A model generated the notes under the pieces. The model was not told the origin of the DNA, made no database searches, and saw nothing but the letters and a program-made list of their open reading frames with translations. Positions 5,880 through 11,540 of a DNA stretch of 11,540 bases are shown in pieces. Position numbers and translations under genes: made by a program. This DNA comes from DASPLH01 sp035627675. Lineage in GTDB: Bacteria; Acidobacteriota; Terriglobia; Terriglobales; Acidobacteriaceae. Where the stretch lies: NCBI GenBank assembly GCA_035627675.1, contig DASPLH010000231.1, positions 1-11,540 of the forward strand. Reading direction: 5' to 3'. The first letter of the stretch is position 1, and every line of letters begins with the position of its first letter.

Positions 5880-6977
5880 GTGCTGGTCTCCGACTTCGAC
5901 TTCCACCTGCCCCACGAACTGATCGCGCAGCATCCTCCGGCGGACCGCGCCGCGGCGCGCATGCTCCACCTCGAGCGCGGGACGGGGCAGTTCCGCGATA
6001 CCGCATTCCGCGAATTCCCCGATCTCCTTCGCCCCGGAGACCTGCTGGTGATGAATAACACGCGCGTGCTGCCCGCCCGTTTATTCGGGCACCGCCGGGG
6101 CGTGCGCAGCCAGCCACTCAGCCCGAACAACCCCGCGATGCGCGAGTTTCTTCAAGGCCGATGCGAACTGCTGCTGACCAAGCAGCTTAGCGAAGACCCG
6201 CAGACGTGGGAGGCGCTGGTTCGTCCGGGAAGAAAGATCGGAGTAGGCGAGCAGCTGACTTTCGGCGAAGGCGAGGCCGCCCTGAGCGCAGAGGTTGTGG
6301 ATCGCGGTGAGTTTGGCGAGCGCACGGTGCGCTTCGCGCCGGTGCCGGACTTCTTCGCCCGCCTGGAACAGCTCGGGCACATGCCGCTGCCGCCCTACAT
6401 CGATCGTCCTGACGAAGACGAAGATCGCGAGCAGTACCAGACGGTCTATGCGCGTCATCCCGGATCGGTAGCGGCGCCGACGGCGGGCCTGCATTTCACG
6501 CCCGAAACGCTGGATCGCGTGCGCACGCGCGGCGTCGAGCTGGCAGAGATCACGCTGCACGTAGGCCTGGGGACGTTCCAGCCGGTGCGCGCCGAGGTGG
6601 TTGAGGAGAACAGGCTTCACACCGAGCGCTACATCATCGGAGAAGATTCGGCGGAGAAGATCGCACGGGCTCGACGCGAGCAGCGGCGCATTGTGGCCGT
6701 GGGCACGACGTCGGTGCGCACGCTGGAATTCGCCGCGTCGCAATCGCCGACCGGCGAAATCACGCCGCAGAGCGGCGAGGCCGATATCTTCATCTACCCC
6801 GGCTTCCAGTTCCGGGTGGTAGGCGCGATGCTGACGAACTTCCACCTTCCGAAATCGACGCTGCTGATGCTGGTTTCGGCCTTCGCTGGCCGCGAGAACG
6901 TGCTGCGCGCCTATGAGCACGCCGTGGCCGAGGGCTATAAGTTCTTCTCTTATGGCGATTGCATGTGGGTGGAATAG
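5880..6977 (+). CDS. queA: S-adenosylmethionine:tRNA ribosyltransferase-isomerase
   Basis: QueA transfers and rearranges the ribosyl part of S-adenosylmethionine onto 7-aminomethyl-7-deazaguanine in tRNA, giving epoxyqueuosine at the wobble position of GUN anticodons. The 365 residues carry the family blocks in order: SDFDFHLPHELIAQHP at the N-terminus, NNTRVLPARLFG (59-70), RPGRKIGVGEQL, PTAGLHFT (200-207), ITLHVGLGTFQPV, GTTSVRTLE (275-283), and NFHLPKSTLLMLV (320-332) before the SYGD tail. I chose the GTG at 5880 because it places SDFDFHLP at the normal N-terminus; an ATG at 5805 would add 25 unconserved residues. Residues about 72-92 (GVRSQPLSPNNPAMREFLQG region) are an insert absent from E. 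coli QueA, which I recall from Acidobacteriota. The stop TAG is already part of the heptad repeat that follows. Confidence 0.96.
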   Translation: MLVSDFDFHLPHELIAQHPPADRAAARMLHLERGTGQFRDTAFREFPDLLRPGDLLVMNNTRVLPARLFGHRRGVRSQPLSPNNPAMREFLQGRCELLLTKQLSEDPQTWEALVRPGRKIGVGEQLTFGEGEAALSAEVVDRGEFGERTVRFAPVPDFFARLEQLGHMPLPPYIDRPDEDEDREQYQTVYARHPGSVAAPTAGLHFTPETLDRVRTRGVELAEITLHVGLGTFQPVRAEVVEENRLHTERYIIGEDSAEKIARARREQRRIVAVGTTSVRTLEFAASQSPTGEITPQSGEADIFIYPGFQFRVVGAMLTNFHLPKSTLLMLVSAFAGRENVLRAYEHAVAEGYKFFSYGDCMWVE

Positions 6978-7144
6978 CACTGAGCACTGAGCACTCAGCA
7001 TTCAGCACTCAGTTTATTAGGGCGAGCGTCACGATAATGCATAGGGGAAACGGTTCTTCCTTCGTGCTCCTTCGTGTCCTTCCTCTGTGGTGAATCGGTC
7101 TCCGCAACCGAGTGCTGACTGCTGAGTGCTGAGTGCTGACTGTC
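6976..7144. repeat. Intergenic element with inverted heptanucleotide-repeat arms (element 2)
   Basis: The left arm (6976-7010) is five 7-mers: agcactg, agcactg, agcactc, agcattc, agcactc. The right arm (7110-7144) is five 7-mers in the opposite sense: gagtgct, gactgct, gagtgct, gagtgct, gactgtc. Aligned antiparallel, 29 of 35 positions pair, so the transcript could form a long imperfect hairpin around a 99-nt core. The left arm begins inside the queA stop codon and the right arm ends 28 bp before the polA start. The layout is the same as the element at 1691-1828 although the unit sequence differs. The arms resemble the short tandemly repeated heptanucleotides described in filamentous cyanobacteria, a comparison made from memory. 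Confidence 0.8.
7058..7094 (+). repeat. CTTCGTG decamer repeat inside the core of element 2
   Basis: Two adjacent 10-mers, TCCTTCGTGC (7058-7067) and TCCTTCGTGT (7068-7077), are followed by a degenerate continuation ending in CTCTGTGGTGAAT (to 7094). Strings of this kind (repeated CTTCGTG ending in GTGGTGAA) occur, as I recall, in intergenic DNA of several unrelated bacterial phyla with no assigned role. It has no coding signal. Confidence 0.5.
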
Positions 7145-7160
7145 CCCGCCCCACATTTGC

Positions 7161-7166
7161 TACTCT
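7161..7166 (+). promoter_or_regulatory. Possible -10 box for leaderless polA transcription
   Basis: TACTCT matches the TAnnnT core of a -10 box and ends six bases before the GTG at 7173, the same spacing as at queA. There is no Shine-Dalgarno sequence before the GTG. A weak -35-like CTGACT (7136-7141) lies at a long 19-bp spacing within the right heptad arm. Weaker than the queA case. Confidence 0.35.
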
Positions 7167-7172
7167 TTTCCC

Positions 7173-9941
7173 GTGCCGCCGAAGAACAAAACAGCAGTTC
7201 CGGATACGAGCGCAGTTCCTGCGAAGCCACCAGTCTTGCCGGCCAACGGCAAGGGACGGGTCTTCCTCATCGACGCTTACTCGTTCATCTTTCGCGCGTA
7301 TCACGCGATGGCCCGCCAGCGGCCGATGTCCACCAAGACGGGCATTCCCACCAGCGCGACCTATGTATTCGTGAACATGCTGAACAAGCTGCGGAAGGAC
7401 TTCTCGCCGGAGTACATCGCGGCCGTGTTCGACGTGGGCGCCACCTTCCGTGACGAGCAGGCGGCGGCGATGCCGGCGCTGCGCAAGCGCGACAAGGAGA
7501 CGGGCGAGATCGTCGAAGTCGCGTACGCCGGCTACAAGGCCAATCGCGGCACCATGCCGGAGGACCTGCGCGAGCAGGTGCCCTACATCCGCCGCGCGCT
7601 CGAAGCCTACCGCATACCGATCCTGTCGAGTGAGGGATTCGAAGCCGACGACGTCATCGGAACGCTGGCGTGCAAGGCGTCGGAGGACGGCTATGCCGTG
7701 TATGTCGTCTCCAGCGACAAAGACATGCTCCAACTGGTCAACGACAAGGTCTGCGTGCTCAATCCCCCGAAGGACAACCTGATCTGCGATCGTTCCAAGG
7801 TCGAAGAGATCCTGGGAGTGCCGCCCGAGCGCGTGGTGGACGTGATGGCCCTGCGCGGCGACTCCATTGACAACGTGCCCGGCGCGCCGGGAATCGGCGA
7901 CAAGGGTTCCGTCGAACTCATCCAGCAGTTCGGCTCGCTGGACAACCTGCTGGACCGCGCTGCGGACGTTCAACGCAAGACCTATCGCGAGTCGCTGGAG
8001 AACAACCGCGACACCATCCTGCTGAGCCGCAAGCTGGTGACGATCGAGACGAATGTTCCGATCGAATTCGAGCCGGAGAAGATGAAGGCCCAGCCGCCCG
8101 ACGCGCTTGCCGCACGGGCGCTGTTCACGGAGCTGGAGTTCACGACCCTGGCGAAGGAATTCATCAGCGAGGGGATCAGTGTCGGCAAGACAGACTATGC
8201 CGATCTCACGTCCGGCGCACTGGCCGGGCTGCTTGGCGCTGAGATGCTGGCGGTTGCGCTGGATTCCGCGCTTGCGCCGGTGTCGCCCGACATTCCGGCG
8301 GAAGATGATGAGCCCGAACCGTCGCAGATGTCGCTGATGGCAGCGCCTGCCGCGGCCGCAAAAGCCGGCAGGGTGGCGCTTTCCGCCAACGCAGGCGAGG
8401 CCTACCGTGCCGAACTTTCGGGCGCGCATCGCGATGGCCTCAAAGCCTGCCTGGAAAAACGCGACCAACTCAAGGCGATTCACGACGCGAAGAGCGCCAT
8501 GCACGCCCTGGACGAACATGGGATCGGGCTCGAAGGCGTGGAGCACGACACCATGCTCTACGCATACCTGCTTGACCCGACGTACACGCGCTACGGCCTG
8601 GCGGACCTCGCCCTGCGGCAACTCGACCTCAAGCTTTCGGGAGAGCTTGCCGAAGCCGCCGACGTGACCGGGCGCCTGGCGACGCTGCTTTACGGGCAGG
8701 TCGAGGAAGCCGGCCTGCTGAGCGTCTACCGCACCATCGACCGGCCGCTCATCGGCGTACTGGCTCGCATGGAACACGCGGGCGTAAAGCTGGATTGCGA
8801 CGTTCTGGCCGGGATGTCGCGGCGGCTCGAACGCGAGGCCGAGGCCAAGGCGCGGCAGATTTACGAACTTGCAGGCGAGCAATTCAACATCAACTCGCCC
8901 AGGAAGCTCGGAGAAGTCCTCTTCCACCGCATGGGCCTCCCAAAGCCGCTCAAGTACGGCAAGGGGAAGACGATCTCCACGGCGCAGGATGTGCTGGAGG
9001 GACTGGCGGCGGAGCATGAAGTGGCGCGCATGGTGCTCGACTACCGTCATCTCACCAAGCTGAAATCGACATACGTCGATGCCTTGCCGCAACTGTGCCG
9101 CGGGAACTCGGGACGCCTCCACACGACTTTCAACCAGGCGGGGTCGGCCACGGGGCGGCTGTCATCGACGAATCCCAACCTGCAAAACATCCCGATCCGC
9201 ACCGAGATCGGACGCGAGATTCGCGCGGCGTTCGTCGCCGAGCCCGGCTATTTGCTGATGAAGGCCGACTACTCGCAGGTCGAACTCCGGCTTCTGGCGC
9301 ACTTCTCCGAGGATCCTCTGCTGACCGAGGCCTACCGGACGGGGCAGGACATTCACACCCTCACGGCCTCGCAGGTCTTCGGCGTGCCGCCCATGATGCT
9401 TGACGCAGAGCATCGCAGGCGCGCGAAGGCCGTGAACTTCGGCATTGTCTATGGACTGTCGCCCTTTGGGCTCTCGCAACAGCTTGGCATCGACACGAAA
9501 GAGGCGAAGCGCTTCATTGACGCCTACTTCGAGAAGTACGCCGGCGTCAGGACGTTCATTGACCGCACGCTCGAACAGGCTCGCCGCGACGGGAAGGTGT
9601 CCACGCTCTTCGGGCGCGTGCGCCCGATCCCAGACATCCTGGGCCGCAATCCCAATTTGCGCGGGTTCGCCGAACGAACGGCGGTCAACACGCCCATCCA
9701 GGGCACGGCGGCAGACCTGATCAAGCTGGCGATGATCGCCATCGATCAAGCGCTCCAGGAGCGGAAGCTGCGCACGCGGATGCTGCTCCAGGTGCATGAC
9801 GAACTGGTGTTCGAGGTTCCGGAAGGCGAGCTGGACGAGGTGCGGCTGCTGGTGAAGGACAAGATGGAGAACGTTCACCCGTTGCGCGTTCCGCTCGAAG
9901 TGGATATCGGCGTCGGCCCGAACTGGCGCGACGTGAAGTAG
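7173..9941 (+). CDS. polA: DNA polymerase I, with an inactive-looking proofreading domain
   Basis: A 922-residue replication and repair polymerase that fills gaps and removes RNA primers. The 5' nuclease domain (about 29-340) has FLIDAYSFIFRAYHA with Asp34, FEADDVIG (Asp159, Asp160), SSDKD (Asp182, Asp184) and the helix-hairpin region GDSIDNVPGAPGIGDKG. A Pro/Ala/Glu-rich linker lies near 370-400. The middle domain keeps the 3'-5' exonuclease position but its DxE is D364-S365-A366, and the second and third acidic sites are Ala442 and Ala495, so proofreading is probably lost. The polymerase domain is intact: motif A DYSQVELR (Asp699), motif B with Lys752, Phe756 and Tyr760, and motif C VHDE (Asp876). 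An N-terminal extension of about 27 residues and an insert at 97-118 distinguish it from E. coli Pol I. GTG start without a Shine-Dalgarno sequence; no better downstream start keeps Asp34. Confidence 0.97.
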   Translation: MPPKNKTAVPDTSAVPAKPPVLPANGKGRVFLIDAYSFIFRAYHAMARQRPMSTKTGIPTSATYVFVNMLNKLRKDFSPEYIAAVFDVGATFRDEQAAAMPALRKRDKETGEIVEVAYAGYKANRGTMPEDLREQVPYIRRALEAYRIPILSSEGFEADDVIGTLACKASEDGYAVYVVSSDKDMLQLVNDKVCVLNPPKDNLICDRSKVEEILGVPPERVVDVMALRGDSIDNVPGAPGIGDKGSVELIQQFGSLDNLLDRAADVQRKTYRESLENNRDTILLSRKLVTIETNVPIEFEPEKMKAQPPDALAARALFTELEFTTLAKEFISEGISVGKTDYADLTSGALAGLLGAEMLAVALDSALAPVSPDIPAEDDEPEPSQMSLMAAPAAAAKAGRVALSANAGEAYRAELSGAHRDGLKACLEKRDQLKAIHDAKSAMHALDEHGIGLEGVEHDTMLYAYLLDPTYTRYGLADLALRQLDLKLSGELAEAADVTGRLATLLYGQVEEAGLLSVYRTIDRPLIGVLARMEHAGVKLDCDVLAGMSRRLEREAEAKARQIYELAGEQFNINSPRKLGEVLFHRMGLPKPLKYGKGKTISTAQDVLEGLAAEHEVARMVLDYRHLTKLKSTYVDALPQLCRGNSGRLHTTFNQAGSATGRLSSTNPNLQNIPIRTEIGREIRAAFVAEPGYLLMKADYSQVELRLLAHFSEDPLLTEAYRTGQDIHTLTASQVFGVPPMMLDAEHRRRAKAVNFGIVYGLSPFGLSQQLGIDTKEAKRFIDAYFEKYAGVRTFIDRTLEQARRDGKVSTLFGRVRPIPDILGRNPNLRGFAERTAVNTPIQGTAADLIKLAMIAIDQALQERKLRTRMLLQVHDELVFEVPEGELDEVRLLVKDKMENVHPLRVPLEVDIGVGPNWRDVK

Positions 9942-9997
9942 GGAACGCGCCTATCTTCGACTGGCTTCGCGCAACAGGCGATGCTCGCGCGCGTTCC
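9942..9997. repeat. Perfect 9-bp inverted repeat at the polA/minus-strand gene junction
   Basis: GGAACGCGC (9942-9950) and GCGCGTTCC (9989-9997) are perfect complements separated by 38 bases. The left half fills the entire 9-bp gap between the convergent stop codons; the right half lies inside the 3' end of the minus-strand gene. It could help end transcription in either direction, but it has no T-tract and the loop is long. It may be chance in GC-rich sequence. Confidence 0.3.
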
Positions 9998-10301
9998 TCA
10001 GCCGCCGCAGGCGCAGATACTTGCGTAGGAACACGTGGTAGAGAAACCACGCCAGTGTTCCAAAGACAAGCGGCGGCAGCAGCAGTACAAGGACCGGCAG
10101 CCCGCGCCAGAAAACTGCGACCAGAACCGCAAGCAAAACGAGCAGTGCGAGACCGCTTCTGCTCCGGGAAGCATTCTCCGGAGTGGCCTCGAACTGCTCG
10201 TATTCTTCCGGCGCAAGTCCTTCGACCGGATTGTCGCCTTCGTTGCGGTCGAAGTTATTCGCCAATGGCCGTCTGCAAGGCCGTTGCGATCGACTCCACA
10301 T
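9951..10301 (-). CDS. Small two-helix membrane protein of unknown function
   Basis: I do not recognise a family. From the ATG at 10301 the product is 116 residues. A polar acidic N-terminal part (NNFDRNEGDNPVEGL, APEEYEQFEATPE) is followed by two hydrophobic segments, GLALLVLLAVLVAVFW and PVLVLLLPPLVFGTLAWFLY, joined by a short turn. The tail is strongly basic (RKYLRLRRLRNAREHRLLRE), which suggests both ends face the cytoplasm. The gene follows glmM on the same strand and overlaps it. The ATG at 10301 gives a 47-bp overlap; a TTG at 10265 (104 residues, starting MANNFDRNEGDN) gives an 11-bp overlap and may be the true start. Neither has a convincing ribosome site. Co-transcription with glmM hints at an envelope role, which is inference only. 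Confidence 0.65.
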   Translation of the reverse strand: MWSRSQRPCRRPLANNFDRNEGDNPVEGLAPEEYEQFEATPENASRSRSGLALLVLLAVLVAVFWRGLPVLVLLLPPLVFGTLAWFLYHVFLRKYLRLRRLRNAREHRLLREASRR

Positions 10302-11538
10302 GCTTGTTCATCAATTCTTCGGATTCGGCCTCGATCATCACGCGCGCCAGCTTCTCGGTTCCGCTGTAGCGCACCACGGCGCGGCCGTTGCCGTCGAGGT
10401 CGCGCTCCGCGGCCTGGATCGCCGCCCATACGGTCGGCAGCTCGGCCATCGGGCGCTTCTCGCGAACTCGAACGTTGCGAATGACCTGCGGGAACACCTT
10501 CAGGTCGGCCGCGAGTTCGTGCAGGGAACGACGCGAGTGAGCTACCAGTTCCATCACGCGCAACGCTGTCAGTAAGCCGTCGCCGGTGGTCGAATCGCCG
10601 TCCATGAAGAGGATGTGACCGCTCTGCTCGCCGCCGAGCGTGGCGCCGGTCTTCTGCATCTCCTCGAGCACGTACTTGTCGCCCACGTTGGCGCGGAGCA
10701 TGCGGATGCCGGATTCGCGCAGTGCTTTCTCCAGCCCCATGTTCGACATCGTGGTGGCCACGACGGTGTCGCCGGGGAGCTTGCCGCGTGATTTCATGTC
10801 GCGTCCGGCCACCAGCATCACCGCATCGCCGTTCACTACGTGCCCATTGGCATCGCTGAAGAGCGCGCGGTCGGCGTCGCCATCGAAGGTGATGCCGAGG
10901 TCGTAGCTGCCTGCCGCGTCGCGGACGCGATCGGCGACGTGCTGCGGATAGAGTGCGCCGCAACCGCTGTTGATGTTTCGTCCGTCGGGCGAAGCGTTCA
11001 TGATGTCCGCCCGTATCCCGAGCCTCTCGAAGAGCGCGGGTGCGATGGCGCTCGCTGCGCCGTGGGCGCAGTCGGCAAGCACGCGCATGCCGCTAACGGC
11101 CGCGGCATCGATAGAGCCGCAGAGCCAGCCGATGTAGTCGTCGGCCAGCCGGTGAGCGGCGTTGCCGGCCTCGGTGGCGTGCACCGGAGCGGCTCCGCTC
11201 GCGAGTTCGTCGAGGTGGGCAAAGATGTCCTGTTCGATTTCGTGCTCGATGGCGTCGGCCAGTTTCATGCCGTTCGGTCCGAACAGCTTGATGCCATTGT
11301 CCTGCCACGGATTGTGCGATGCCGAGATCACGACCCCGGCGTTGAAACCGTGCGTCCGGGTCAGGTAGGCGATGCCGGGGGTGGTGATCACGCCTGCGCT
11401 CTCGAAAGCCGCGCCGGAGGCGGCGAGTCCGCCGGCGAGCGCGTCGGCGATCCACACGCTGGATTCGCGCGTATCCATGCCGACGACCACGCGGGGAGAC
11501 TCCGTGCGGCGCTTCAGTCGCGCACCGAGTGCGCGTCC
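10255..11538 (-). CDS. glmM: Phosphoglucosamine mutase, N-terminus cut by window edge
   Basis: GlmM interconverts glucosamine 6-phosphate and glucosamine 1-phosphate, the step before UDP-GlcNAc, and so feeds peptidoglycan and lipopolysaccharide synthesis. The frame runs open through the right edge; 427 residues are visible and about 20 N-terminal residues, including the usual FGTDGIRG, are missing. The active-site loop VISASHNPWQDNGIKLFG is clear, with the phosphorylated serine at 11317-11319. The metal-binding DGDAD is at 10870-10884, within TFDGDADRALF. The sugar-binding loop GGEQSGHI and the C-terminal phosphate site RYSGTE (10354-10371) are present. The wording of these loops favours GlmM over phosphomannomutase/phosphoglucomutase. 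No truncation or frameshift is seen. The gene overlaps the small membrane protein gene downstream on the same strand. Confidence 0.95.
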   Translation of the reverse strand, partial: GRALGARLKRRTESPRVVVGMDTRESSVWIADALAGGLAASGAAFESAGVITTPGIAYLTRTHGFNAGVVISASHNPWQDNGIKLFGPNGMKLADAIEHEIEQDIFAHLDELASGAAPVHATEAGNAAHRLADDYIGWLCGSIDAAAVSGMRVLADCAHGAASAIAPALFERLGIRADIMNASPDGRNINSGCGALYPQHVADRVRDAAGSYDLGITFDGDADRALFSDANGHVVNGDAVMLVAGRDMKSRGKLPGDTVVATTMSNMGLEKALRESGIRMLRANVGDKYVLEEMQKTGATLGGEQSGHILFMDGDSTTGDGLLTALRVMELVAHSRRSLHELAADLKVFPQVIRNVRVREKRPMAELPTVWAAIQAAERDLDGNGRAVVRYSGTEKLARVMIEAESEELMNKHVESIATALQTAIGE

Positions 11539-11540
11539 AA

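Noticed and set aside
5257..5922. Plus-strand frame of 221 codons opposite the aldolase gene
   Set aside because: It is antisense to conserved catalytic motifs and overlaps the queA start; no recognisable domain.
6976..7144. Heptad arrays as a CRISPR array
   Set aside because: The repeat units are 7 bp with no spacers and appear in inverted orientation; there is no leader or cas gene.
7029..9122. Open frame of 697 codons on the minus strand, antisense to polA
   Set aside because: Its product is rich in Arg, His and Gln with no recognisable motif, and it opposes the well-conserved 5' nuclease and middle domains of Pol I. Long antisense frames are common in GC-rich genes with strong third-position bias.

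Overview
The window is GC-rich, densely coded bacterial chromosome from a Gram-negative organism: it has a TonB-dependent outer-membrane receptor and housekeeping genes (queA, polA, glmM), and no transposase, integrase, phage gene, tRNA or rRNA that I can see. Several protein details recall Acidobacteriota, from memory and not from a search: an Ig-like N-terminal domain on the TonB receptor, an insert of about 20 residues in QueA, an insert of about 20 residues in the 5' nuclease of Pol I, and the DUF374 acyltransferase. I hold that assignment at moderate confidence.

Layout. Positions 1-1688 (+) hold the end of an ABC ATPase gene overlapping by 8 bp a NatB-like ABC-2 permease gene, together a two-gene exporter operon. 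Positions 1691-1828 are filled by a heptanucleotide repeat element with inverted arms, directly before a GTG-started DUF374 acyltransferase gene (1831-2517). The stop codon of that gene lies inside a promoter-like sequence that would drive a cobalamin riboswitch (about 2549-2791) and a BtuB-like receptor gene (2796-4997), closed by a strong intrinsic terminator (5012-5041). This is a self-contained vitamin B12 uptake unit with translational control. Next come a class II aldolase gene on the minus strand (5062-5727) and, divergent from it, queA (5880-6977). A second heptad element (6976-7144) fills the gap between queA and polA (7173-9941). polA converges on a minus-strand pair: the 3' part of glmM (10255 to the right edge) followed by an overlapping gene for a small two-helix membrane protein (9951-10301).

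Points of most interest. (1) Two intergenic elements share one architecture, five 7-bp units, a core, then five inverted 7-bp units, with different unit sequences, and each fills the gap between two same-direction genes. (2) The cobalamin riboswitch can be read down to a predicted L5-L13 kissing loop whose hairpin also covers the Shine-Dalgarno sequence. (3) queA and probably polA appear to be leaderless, with a -10-like hexamer six bases before a GTG start. (4) Pol I keeps a proofreading-type domain that has lost its metal-binding residues. I found no new multi-gene defence or biosynthetic system; the heptad elements are the best candidate for something poorly described.
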